Positions 56,779 through 64,000 of a stretch of DNA of 64,000 bases are shown piece after piece (position 1 is the stretch's first letter; every line of letters starts with the position of its first letter). The stretch spans positions 1-64,000 of the forward strand of contig JADCHQ010000006.1 of NCBI GenBank assembly GCA_020248405.1. The letters run 5' to 3'. Below the pieces are notes generated by a model. It saw only the letters and a program-made list of their open reading frames with translations. It made no database searches and was not told the origin of the DNA. Both the position numbers and the translations under genes were made by a program. Source of the DNA: Rhodocyclaceae bacterium. GTDB taxonomy: Bacteria; Pseudomonadota; Gammaproteobacteria; Burkholderiales; Ga0077523.

Positions 56779-57693
56779 TCAGGCCGGCGTGACGCGGTAA
56801 CCGGCGCGGGGAAAATGCACGTGCACCGTGCCCACGCGGGGATCGGTGCGGCGCACCACCACCGCCTGGGCATTGGCCGCCACCAGCACACCGGCCACCG
56901 GATCCTTGCCGTAGTCGTCGGGCGCCACGGTGACCGCCGCGCCGGCGCGCAGGCCGGCGGGAAACTCCTCGTGACGCAGGGTGATGGGCGCCGGCTCGGC
57001 GGCCGCGGCAACGTCCAGCGCCGCCTGGGCATCGAGCTCCCCGGGCTTGCCATGGCCCAGGGCATCCATGCGCGCCAGCCACTGGCGCGTGAGCGGCATG
57101 TCTTCCAGGGGCTTGAGATCGGCCACCCGCTGCAGCATCCACAGCGGCGCGCAGACGCAGAAATCGGGATAGGACACGGCCTGCCCCAGCAGGAAGGGAC
57201 GACCGTCGTCGAAGGAGTGTTCGATCCAGAACAGGTGGGCACGCAACCGCGCGCGCAGGTGGTCCTGGTCGGCCTGGTAGCGCTTCGGATCGATGGCACC
57301 CTCGGACATGCGGCGCCGGTCTTCCACCAGCTCGGGCGCCACGCTGTCGGCCAGTGTGCCAAACACCACCGACACCACATCGAAGAACAGCACCTGGTCG
57401 GCCCAGGCCCCCAGCGTCGTGCCCAGTCCGCGCGTGCCGGAGGGCCACAGCGGCGGCCGCGGCTCGAGCCCGTCTAGGAAACGTGCGATGCATGCCGTGT
57501 CGCAGTAGATATCGGCGCCCACCTGCAGCACCGGCGTGCGCCGGTAGCCGCCGGTGAGGGGCATCAGGTCCGGCTTTGGCATCCAGCGAGGGATGGTCAC
57601 CGACTTCCAGGCCAGCCCCTTCAAGCCGAGCATGCGGCGCACCTTTTCGGCGAAAGGCGATGGCGGGTAGTGGTGGAGGATCAGGTCGGACAT
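56779..57693 (-). CDS. Glutathione S-transferase family protein with C-terminal extension
   Basis: 304 residues from the ATG at 57693. An N-terminal thioredoxin-like GST domain (LILHHYPPSPFAEKVRRMLGLKGL; PVLQVGADIYCDTACIARFL) and an all-helical C-terminal domain to about 220. Residues 225-304 are an extra domain of unknown kind (LRHEEFPAGLRAGAAVTVAPDD and onward). Substrate unknown. First of the acyl-CoA run, 61 bases before the PimC-like start. Confidence 0.88.
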   Translation of the reverse strand: MSDLILHHYPPSPFAEKVRRMLGLKGLAWKSVTIPRWMPKPDLMPLTGGYRRTPVLQVGADIYCDTACIARFLDGLEPRPPLWPSGTRGLGTTLGAWADQVLFFDVVSVVFGTLADSVAPELVEDRRRMSEGAIDPKRYQADQDHLRARLRAHLFWIEHSFDDGRPFLLGQAVSYPDFCVCAPLWMLQRVADLKPLEDMPLTRQWLARMDALGHGKPGELDAQAALDVAAAAEPAPITLRHEEFPAGLRAGAAVTVAPDDYGKDPVAGVLVAANAQAVVVRRTDPRVGTVHVHFPRAGYRVTPA

Positions 57694-57892
57694 GAACGGG
57701 GCGAACCAGGTGAAGCAGGGGGAAGGCACGGACTCTAAGCGAAAAGCCGCGCCGCCGGCAAACCGCCCCATGGCCCCGAGACGGCTGCCGGAGGCGGGCG
57801 ATATACTTTGCCTGTTTGAAAGTCCTGCCACTCCACTGTGAATCCGGGTTGCGCGGCCGCGCCGCCACCCCGCCCACCCCCACGGGAGCCCC

Positions 57893-59236
57893 ATGAACAT
57901 TCGCGACTTCGCCCCCGAGAGTCTCCAGACGCTCAACCTCGACCCCCTCTGGCTGCCCTTCACCGCCAACCGCCAGTTCAAGCAGCAGCCCCGCCTGCTG
58001 ATTTCGGCGAAGGACATGAACTACCGCGACTACACGGGCCGCGAGATCCTCGACGGCATCGCCGGACTGTGGGCCGTGAATGCCGGCCACTGCCGTAAGC
58101 CCATCGTGGAAGCGATCCAGAAGCAGGCCGAGAACGTGGACTACGTCACCGGCTTCCAGCTGCACCACCCGGCCGCCTTCATGGCCGCTGAGCGGCTGGT
58201 GAAGGTCACCCCGCAGGGCATGGGGCACGCCTTCTTCGTGAACTCCGGCTCCGAGGCCGTGGACACGGCCCTCAAGATCGCGCTGGCCTACCACCGCGCC
58301 CGCGGCGAAGGCACGCGCACCCGCTTCATCGGCCGGGAGCGCGGTTACCACGGCGTGGGCTTCGGCGGCATATCGGTGGGCGGCATGGTGGCCAACCGGC
58401 GCGTCTTCGGTGGCGGGCTGCTGCCCCACGTGGATCACCTGCCCCACACCCACCTGCCCGCGCAGAACGCCTTCTCGCGCGGCCAGCCCGAGCACGGCGC
58501 GCACCTGGCCGACAATCTCGAGGCGCTGGTGGCCCTTCACGGGGCCGAGAACATCGCCGCCGTCATCGTCGAGCCGGTGGCCGGCTCCACCGGCGTGCTG
58601 GTGCCCCCCAAGGGCTACCTGGAAAAGCTGCGCGAGATCACCTCCCGGCACGGGATCCTGCTGATATTCGACGAGGTCATCACCGGCTTCGGCCGCACCG
58701 GCAAGGCCTTCGCCGCCCAGACCTTCGGCGTGACGCCCGATCTCATCACCTGCGCCAAGGCGCTCACCAACGCCGCCGTGCCCATGGGCGCGGTGGTGGT
58801 GAAGAACGAGATCTACGATACCTTCATGACCGGCCCCGCCAACGCCATCGAGTTCTATCATGGCTACACCTACTCGGGTCATCCCCTGGCCGCCGCGGCA
58901 GCCATCGCCACCCTCGACCTGTTCGAGTCCGAGGGCCTGTTCGAGCGTTGCGCCTCGCTGGCAAGCTACTGGGAGGACGCGGCCCACTCCATGCGCGGCC
59001 TTCCCCACGTGATCGACGTGCGCAACATCGGCCTGGTGTGCGGCATCGAACTGCAGCCCATGGAAGGCAAACCCACGGCGCGCGCCTTCGAGGCCTTCCT
59101 GCGGGCCTACGAGAAGGGGGTGCTGATCCGCACCACCGGCGACACCATCGCCCTCTCGCCCCCGCTCATCATCGAGAAGGCGCAGATCGACCGCCTCTTC
59201 GAAACCATCCGCGAGGTCCTCAAGACGCTGCCCTGA
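57893..59236 (+). CDS. Class III omega-aminotransferase (beta-alanine:pyruvate type)
   Basis: 447 residues. PLP fold type I: GHAFFVNSGSEAVDTALKIALAYHRARGEG (near 110-139), LLIFDEVITGFGRTGKAFAAQ, and the PLP lysine in LITCAKALTNAAVPMG (near 288). LWLPFTANRQFK at the start fits beta-alanine:pyruvate aminotransferases. TATACT at 57802-57807 may be a -10 box. Divergent from the GST. Confidence 0.94.
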   Translation: MNIRDFAPESLQTLNLDPLWLPFTANRQFKQQPRLLISAKDMNYRDYTGREILDGIAGLWAVNAGHCRKPIVEAIQKQAENVDYVTGFQLHHPAAFMAAERLVKVTPQGMGHAFFVNSGSEAVDTALKIALAYHRARGEGTRTRFIGRERGYHGVGFGGISVGGMVANRRVFGGGLLPHVDHLPHTHLPAQNAFSRGQPEHGAHLADNLEALVALHGAENIAAVIVEPVAGSTGVLVPPKGYLEKLREITSRHGILLIFDEVITGFGRTGKAFAAQTFGVTPDLITCAKALTNAAVPMGAVVVKNEIYDTFMTGPANAIEFYHGYTYSGHPLAAAAAIATLDLFESEGLFERCASLASYWEDAAHSMRGLPHVIDVRNIGLVCGIELQPMEGKPTARAFEAFLRAYEKGVLIRTTGDTIALSPPLIIEKAQIDRLFETIREVLKTLP

Positions 59237-59258
59237 GGCAGCCCGGCCCGCGCCACCA

Positions 59259-59294
59259 CGGCTCCACGGGATTCCCGGGAGCCGTTTTTCTTTT
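59259..59294 (+). terminator. Rho-independent terminator after the aminotransferase
   Basis: CGGCTCC (59259-59265) pairs with GGAGCCG (59278-59284), with an inner CGGG/CCCG, followed by TTTTTCTTTT. It lies 22 bases after the stop and just before the next gene. Confidence 0.9.
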
Positions 59295-59315
59295 CCGACC
59301 CTTCCGAAGCACGCC

Positions 59316-60809
59316 ATGAAGATCGTCATCGCCCAGATGCAGCACGAAACCAACACCTTCTCCCCGGTGCCCACGCCTTGGGAGGCCTTCGGCCACAACG
59401 GCCCGCTGCTGGGCGCCCGGGCGCTGGAAGGCATGCGCGGCACGCGCACGGCCATGGGCGGCCTGATCGCCGTGGCCGAGGCGGCAGGGGTGGAAATCGT
59501 CACGCCCGTGGCGGGCTACGCACCGCCCAGCGGGCCGGTGGACGGCGCCGCCTGGGACCGCTTTTGCGCCCTCATCTGCGAGGCCGTGGACCAGGGCTGC
59601 GACGCGGTGATGCTCGACCTGCACGGCGCCATGGTGGTGAAGGAGCGCAGCGACGACGGCGAGGGCGCGCTGCTTGCCAAGCTGCGCGCGGTGGCGCCGA
59701 AGATCCCGGTGGCCGTGTCCCTCGACCTGCACGCCAATGTCACCGAGGCCCTGGTGCGCCACTGCGACATCCTCACCGGCTACAAGACCTACCCGCACGT
59801 GGACATGCACGAGTCGGGCGAGCTGGCCGGCCGCATCCTCATGCGCATGCTGCGCGGCGAGGTGAAGCCGGTGATGGCCTTCGGCCAGCGCCCGCTGCTC
59901 GCCCAGACCCTGTGCATGAACACCGACGAGCAGCCCATGAAGGGTTTCGTGGACCTCGCCCGCCAGGCCGAGCGCGAGGGCCTGCTCGCCGCCACCGCCT
60001 TCGGAGGCTTCCCTGCCGCCGACATCCGTGACGCGGGCGTGAGCGCGGTGGTGGTGGCCGACGGCGACCGGGCACGCGCCCAGGCCGCCTGCGACGCCAT
60101 GCTCGACCACGCCTGGTCGCGGCGCGCAGACTTCATCTACCAGGGCCGCCCCCTCGCCCAGGCAGTGGCCGAAGCCAAACGCCTGGAAGCCGCGCACGGC
60201 GGCCCGGTGCTGCTGCTCGATCACGCCGACAACTGCGCCTCGGGGGCCACCCAGGACACCATGCACGTGCTGCGCGAGGCCCTTGCCCAGGGCCTGGCAG
60301 GAATTGGCGTGGGGCCGATCCGCGACCCCCAGTCGGTGGCCGCCTGCATCCAGGCGGGCGTGGGGGCGCGCATGCACCTTCAGCTCGGGGGCAAGACCCC
60401 CATGCCGGCCATCGGCCTGAAGGGCGAGCCGCTGGCGGTGTCTGGCACGGTGCGCGCCATCACCGACGGCGAATACACCATCACCGGCCCGCAGCTCACG
60501 GGCATGCGCGCCCACATGGGGCGCAGCGTGCTGCTGGACACGGGCACGGCGGAGATCGTGATCACCGAACGGCTGCAGGAGCCCTGGGACCGCGGCGTTT
60601 TCACCAGCCTGGGGCTGGATCCCGCCGGCAAGCGCTTCCTGCTGCTCAAGTCGCGCATGTACTACCGGCCGGTGTTCCTGCCCATGGCCAAGGGCGCCGT
60701 GCTGTGCGACGGCGTGGGGGTGGGCTCTTCCGACAACGCCATCTTCCACTTCGAGCGGCTGCGCCGTCCCATGTATCCGCTGGATGCGCAGTTCCCCGGA
60801 TTGCCCTGA
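59316..60809 (+). CDS. M81-family metallopeptidase (MlrC/microcystinase C-like)
   Basis: 497 residues. QMQHETNTFSPVPTPWEAF (near 7-25), MLDLHGAMVV, SLDLHANVTEALV, GYKTYPHVDMHESGE and LLLDHADNCASGATQD are the conserved metal-binding blocks of the MlrC family. Described member MlrC hydrolyses linearised microcystin or short peptides; most homologues have unknown substrates. Followed by the PNPOx-like gene after 6 bases. Confidence 0.93.
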   Translation: MKIVIAQMQHETNTFSPVPTPWEAFGHNGPLLGARALEGMRGTRTAMGGLIAVAEAAGVEIVTPVAGYAPPSGPVDGAAWDRFCALICEAVDQGCDAVMLDLHGAMVVKERSDDGEGALLAKLRAVAPKIPVAVSLDLHANVTEALVRHCDILTGYKTYPHVDMHESGELAGRILMRMLRGEVKPVMAFGQRPLLAQTLCMNTDEQPMKGFVDLARQAEREGLLAATAFGGFPAADIRDAGVSAVVVADGDRARAQAACDAMLDHAWSRRADFIYQGRPLAQAVAEAKRLEAAHGGPVLLLDHADNCASGATQDTMHVLREALAQGLAGIGVGPIRDPQSVAACIQAGVGARMHLQLGGKTPMPAIGLKGEPLAVSGTVRAITDGEYTITGPQLTGMRAHMGRSVLLDTGTAEIVITERLQEPWDRGVFTSLGLDPAGKRFLLLKSRMYYRPVFLPMAKGAVLCDGVGVGSSDNAIFHFERLRRPMYPLDAQFPGLP

Positions 60810-60815
60810 CCCGTC

Positions 60816-61427
60816 GTGGCACGCATCACCACCTCCCGCCGGCTGCGCGAGCTGATCGGCGAGCCCAATGCCCAGGTGCCCCTCAAGCTGCACGCGCGCC
60901 TGAATGATCTCGCGCGCGCGTTCATCGCCCGCTCGCCCCTGTTCCTGCTGGCCACCACCGATGCCGGCGGCCAGCCCACGGTCTCGCCGCGCGGCGACCG
61001 GCCAGGCTTCGTGCAGGTGCAGGACGACCTCACGCTTCTCGTGCCCGAGCGCAAGGGCAACAAGCTGGCGTTTTCGCTGCACAACCTGCTTGCCAACCCG
61101 CGCGCGGGCATGATCTTCCTGGTGCCGGGTACGGACGAAACGCTGCGCGTGCACGGCACCGCGGAGCTGCTGGACGACGAGGCCCTGTGCGCGCGCTTCA
61201 CCGAACCCGGCCGGCCGGCGCTGCTGGTGATGCGGCTGCGGGTGAGCGGCTGCTACTTCCACTGCGCCAAGGCACTGCTGCGCAGCCGGCTGTGGGACCC
61301 CGCCGCCTGGCCGGAGAAAATCGCGGTGAGCTTCGGGGCGGAGATCGCCGCCAACGGCGGGCTCGCGGCGTCGGAAATCGAGGCCTTCGACGCTGACGTG
61401 CAGGGCCGCTACCGCACCGACCTGTAG
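60816..61427 (+). CDS. Pyridoxamine 5'-phosphate oxidase-family flavin-binding protein
   Basis: 203 residues from a GTG at 60816. Split-barrel flavin fold: FLLATTDAGGQPTVSPRGDRPGFVQV (near 47-72) and LVPERKGNKLAFSLHNLLANPRAGMIFLVPG (near 77-107). This is the MSMEG_1061-like branch rather than PdxH. It probably binds FMN; substrate unknown. Cotranscribed with the MlrC gene and convergent with the DUF1045 gene. Confidence 0.9.
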   Translation: MARITTSRRLRELIGEPNAQVPLKLHARLNDLARAFIARSPLFLLATTDAGGQPTVSPRGDRPGFVQVQDDLTLLVPERKGNKLAFSLHNLLANPRAGMIFLVPGTDETLRVHGTAELLDDEALCARFTEPGRPALLVMRLRVSGCYFHCAKALLRSRLWDPAAWPEKIAVSFGAEIAANGGLAASEIEAFDADVQGRYRTDL

Positions 61428-61437
61428 CGCCGCGGCA

Positions 61438-62130
61438 TCAAGGCCGCCCCAGCGGCACCCGGCGCACCAGCCGCAGCGCCTCGCCGGGCGCGGGCTCGTG
61501 GAAGATGGCCAGCGCGTCCACCCGTCCGGGGAAGGCAAGCGCGGGCTCGAAGTACTCGCTCAGCCACGCTTCCAGCTGGCACCCCTCGGCGGGCTCCACC
61601 GGGCCGGTGAGCGTGAGATGGAAACGGAAACGCTCGAACACCCAGGGGTAGCCCCAGCGTTCCAGCAGTTCGCGGCCTCGGGGGTCCAGGCGGCCGCCGT
61701 CGCGGCGCGCGCGCTCGGCCTCGTCCAGCGGTGCGCGCCACGGATCGAGCACCTCCACGCACAGTGCCGCGAGCCAGTCCAGGCGCTCGCTCGGCACCAC
61801 CGGCACCAGCGCCAGGAAGCCGTCCAGATCGCGCACTTCCAGGGGCGGCAGCGTCACCGGCTCCAGGCGCGCGGCGAAGGCGCGCACCGCCAGCGCCAGG
61901 TCGTACCCGCTCACGCCCTCACGCAGCCGGAAGGGCGCCTTCAGGGTAGCATGCCAGCCGTAGCGGCGCGCCGGAGCCGTGAGGTCGGCGAGGCGCCCGA
62001 CCGGAAAACCCGGCACCTGCATGGGCGCCATCGCCGCGCCGGTTTCCGGGTCGTGCCCGAGCCAGCGCACACCCAGGTCCCACAGGGGCGTGGCTCGGGT
62101 CGGCGCGAAGTAGATGGCGTGACGGGACAT
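61438..62130 (-). CDS. DUF1045 phosphonate-metabolism 2H phosphoesterase-like protein
   Basis: 230 residues. Two H-x-T/L motifs, HATLKAPF (His60) and FHLTLTGP (His172), mark the 2H phosphoesterase fold. The family is found with phn (C-P lyase) genes and thought to act on phosphoribosyl intermediates. Here it is transcribed opposite to the phnM gene about 1 kb away. Confidence 0.92.
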   Translation of the reverse strand: MSRHAIYFAPTRATPLWDLGVRWLGHDPETGAAMAPMQVPGFPVGRLADLTAPARRYGWHATLKAPFRLREGVSGYDLALAVRAFAARLEPVTLPPLEVRDLDGFLALVPVVPSERLDWLAALCVEVLDPWRAPLDEAERARRDGGRLDPRGRELLERWGYPWVFERFRFHLTLTGPVEPAEGCQLEAWLSEYFEPALAFPGRVDALAIFHEPAPGEALRLVRRVPLGRP

Positions 62131-62213
62131 GGGTTTATTCTTGGCGAGTCATCGAAGCCTTTCGCGCCTGCCGCAAGGGTAAACCCCGGCGCACGCCCCT
62201 GCCCGCACCCCCC

Positions 62214-63074
62214 ATGACCGCTCCGCCCCTGGTTGGTTGCGCCGAACTGATCGCGCGCCATGACGCCTTCCTGCTGGACGCCTACGGCGTGCTGGTGCAC
62301 GAGGCCGGTCCGCTGCCCGGCGCGGTCGAGTTCATTCATGCCCTGCACCGCGCGAAGCGGCCGTTCTGCGTGCTCACCAACGACGCGGCGCGCTGCGCTG
62401 AAGCCCATGCCCGGCGGCTCGAGACCATGGGCATTGCCGTGCCCGCCCATTGCATCGTCACCTCGGCATCGCTGCTGGGGGCGCACTTCCGCGCCCACGG
62501 GCTCGAGGGCCGCGCCTGCGCGGTGCTGGGCCCCGCCGACACACTGCGCGAAGCCCAGGCCGCCGGGGCGCGCATCGTGCCGCCGGACCAAGACTTCGAG
62601 GTGCTGGTGCTGGGCGACGAGAGCGGCTATGCGCTGCTGGAATGCCTGGACGCGGCACTGTCGGTGATCTTCCGGCGCGTGGCTCGCGGCCTGCCCGTGC
62701 ACCTGGTGCTGCCCAACCCCGACCTGGTGTATCCCGCCGGCGACCAGTTCTTCGGCTTCACCGCCGGCTCGCTGGCCGGGATGGTGGAGCGCGCCCTCGC
62801 CCAGCGCCACCCCAAGCGGCCCAACCTGCGCTTCGTACCCTTGGGCAAACCCCATGGCGCCATCTTCTCGGAGGGGCTGCGCCGCACCGCCACCTCCGCG
62901 GCGCGCGCCGTGATGATTGGCGACACCCTGGAGACCGACGTGCGCGGCGCCAATGCCGCGGGCGTGGCCTCGGTGCTGGTGACCACGGGCGTGTCCGTGC
63001 CCGACTGGGCAGAAGTGCCGGACGCCGACCGCCCGTCGGCCCTGCTGCGCGGGCTGGAGGGCGGGCTGCCGTGA
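62214..63074 (+). CDS. HAD-IIA (NagD-like) phosphatase
   Basis: 286 residues. HAD motif I is DAYGVL (near 20-25), motif II is LTNDA, and the lysine and acidic residues are in GKPHGAIF and MIGDTLETDVRGANAAG. NagD-type cap domain. Dephosphorylates a small sugar or nucleotide phosphate. It is 30 bases upstream of phnM and on the same strand, so a phosphate-metabolism role is likely. Confidence 0.92.
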   Translation: MTAPPLVGCAELIARHDAFLLDAYGVLVHEAGPLPGAVEFIHALHRAKRPFCVLTNDAARCAEAHARRLETMGIAVPAHCIVTSASLLGAHFRAHGLEGRACAVLGPADTLREAQAAGARIVPPDQDFEVLVLGDESGYALLECLDAALSVIFRRVARGLPVHLVLPNPDLVYPAGDQFFGFTAGSLAGMVERALAQRHPKRPNLRFVPLGKPHGAIFSEGLRRTATSAARAVMIGDTLETDVRGANAAGVASVLVTTGVSVPDWAEVPDADRPSALLRGLEGGLP

Positions 63075-63104
63075 GCCCTCCACCGGCCTGATACCCTCGC
63101 ACCC

Positions 63105-64000
63105 ATGGCACGACAGATCTTCACCAATGCCCGGGTGGTGACGCCCGCCGAAACCTTTCTCGGCACCGTGGAGCTGCACGCCGGGCGCATCGTGCGCGTG
63201 GACCTGGGGGCCACCCGCGCACCCGGCGCCCAGGACCTGGAGGGCGACCTGCTGCTCCCGGGCCTGGTGGAGCTGCACACCGACCATCTGGAAAAGCACC
63301 TCGAACCGCGGCCCGGCGTGCGCTGGCCCGCCGCCGCGGCACTGGTGACCCACGACGCCCAGGTGGCGGCGGCCGGCATCACCACGGTGCTCGACGCTTT
63401 GAGCGTGGGCGACTTCGACGACACCTCCGTGCGCAGCCGCGGGCTGCGGGCCAACATCCAGGCGCTCGACGAGGCCCGCGAGGCGGGCTGGCTGCGCGCC
63501 GAACACTTCCTGCACCTGCGCTGCGAGCTTCCCAGCGCCAACGTGGTGGAACTGGCCCGCCCGCTGCTGGATCATCCCCGGCTGCGCATGGTCTCGCTCA
63601 TGGACCACACGCCCGGCCAGCGCCAGTGGACCGACCTGGAGAAATTCCGCACCTACACCCAGAAGGACGAGCGCTGGAGCGATGCCACCCTCGCCGCCGA
63701 GGTGCGGCGGCTGCGCGAGTTGCACGCCCGCCACGCCGAGCCCAATCGCGAGGCCCTCATCGCCCTGTGCCGCGGTCGCGGGCTTGCCCTGGCCAGCCAC
63801 GACGACACGCTCGAGGCCCACGTGCACGACGGCCTCGCCGCCGGCATCGGCATCAGCGAATTCCCCACCACCGAAGCGGCCGCCCGGGCGGCGCACGCCC
63901 TGGGCATGGGCGTGGTGATGGGCGCGCCCAACCTGGTGCGCGGCGGCTCGCACTCCGGCAACGTGTCGGCGCTGCATCTGGCGAAGCTCGATCTGCTGGA
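63105..64000 (+). CDS. phnM: Alpha-D-ribose 1-methylphosphonate 5-triphosphate diphosphatase, 5' part (runs off the window)
   Basis: 298 residues readable from the ATG at 63105 with no stop before the edge; PhnM is about 380 residues. The amidohydrolase motif is ELHTDHLEKH (56-65), followed by the AAAALVTHDAQVAAAGITTV block and, late, LASHDDTLEAHVHDG and ISEFPTTEAAARAA. It releases pyrophosphate in the C-P lyase pathway of phosphonate breakdown. The remaining phn genes should follow beyond the window. Confidence 0.95.
   Translation, partial: MARQIFTNARVVTPAETFLGTVELHAGRIVRVDLGATRAPGAQDLEGDLLLPGLVELHTDHLEKHLEPRPGVRWPAAAALVTHDAQVAAAGITTVLDALSVGDFDDTSVRSRGLRANIQALDEAREAGWLRAEHFLHLRCELPSANVVELARPLLDHPRLRMVSLMDHTPGQRQWTDLEKFRTYTQKDERWSDATLAAEVRRLRELHARHAEPNREALIALCRGRGLALASHDDTLEAHVHDGLAAGIGISEFPTTEAAARAAHALGMGVVMGAPNLVRGGSHSGNVSALHLAKLDLL

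Noticed and set aside
56714..59503. 929-residue minus-strand frame spanning the GST and the aminotransferase region
   Set aside because: It is a shifted frame of the GST gene and the antisense of the aminotransferase; no domain matches.
59220..61538. 772-residue frame on the minus strand opposite the MlrC and PNPOx genes
   Set aside because: Arginine-, histidine- and glycine-rich composition without domains; it is the shadow of two well-supported plus-strand genes in GC-rich DNA.

Overview
The window is GC-rich chromosomal DNA from a Gram-negative bacterium, most likely a betaproteobacterium of Burkholderiales type. This is inferred from the queA-tgt-yajC-secD-secF order, the EttA, CnoX, DegP and OmpA-type proteins, the style of the glutaryl-CoA dehydrogenase, and an aromatic amine dehydrogenase cluster of the kind known from Alcaligenes. 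I recognise about 60 protein genes, one tRNA and one clearly broken gene. No prophage, CRISPR array, rRNA or replication origin was seen. The only mobile DNA is a truncated IS5-type transposase at the left edge.

Layout. 0-2.4 kb: IS remnant and a solitary TPR/fucosyltransferase-like gene. 2.4-14.3 kb: housekeeping block with an SDR, ettA, cnoX-like gene, dedA, secF-secD-yajC-tgt-queA, tRNA-Leu(CAA), a DegP-type protease and an unknown gene coupled to ltaE. 14.3-20.6 kb: small-molecule enzymes (threonine aldolase, RraA-like, hydroxyacid dehydrogenase, FAH-type hydratase, cyclase) and an OmpA-domain protein. 21.3-25.6 kb: a frameshifted FAD oxidoreductase diverging from a glutaryl-CoA dehydrogenase/CoA-transferase pair. 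25.6-30.3 kb: SDR, XdhC and the molybdenum hydroxylase IorAB, separated by two strong terminators. 30.7-33.7 kb: acyl-CoA dehydrogenase, thioesterase, LigB-type dioxygenase and MaoC hydratase. 33.8-36.2 kb: DNA polymerase IV and an ammonium transporter.

36.3-41.6 kb is the most distinctive region. It is a compact minus-strand operon for a tryptophan tryptophylquinone (TTQ) enzyme, aromatic amine dehydrogenase (aauB, mauE, mauD, aauA), followed by a c-type cytochrome, a Tat-exported multicopper oxidase and a second small cytochrome c. No mauG is present in the window. A convincing promoter with an operator-like palindrome precedes aauB. The convergent amt gene could recapture ammonia released in the periplasm.

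41.9-49.2 kb: divergent HpaI-type aldolase and DapA-like lyase separated by a 20-bp tandem repeat, folK, an epoxide-hydrolase-like enzyme, an arsS radical-SAM pair without arsM, a DMT transporter and two unknown exported proteins. 49.2-57.7 kb: a minus-strand run with a GST, two acyl-CoA dehydrogenases, hydroxyacyl-CoA dehydrogenase, MaoC, ComB, a YbaY-like lipoprotein, HupE/UreJ-like protein and an exported amidase. 57.9-64 kb: omega-aminotransferase, MlrC peptidase, PNPOx-like protein, then a phosphonate-related edge (DUF1045, HAD hydrolase, truncated phnM).

The overall picture is an aerobic organism that degrades amines, aromatics, dicarboxylates and phosphonates. Function calls rest on motifs read by eye, without database searches.
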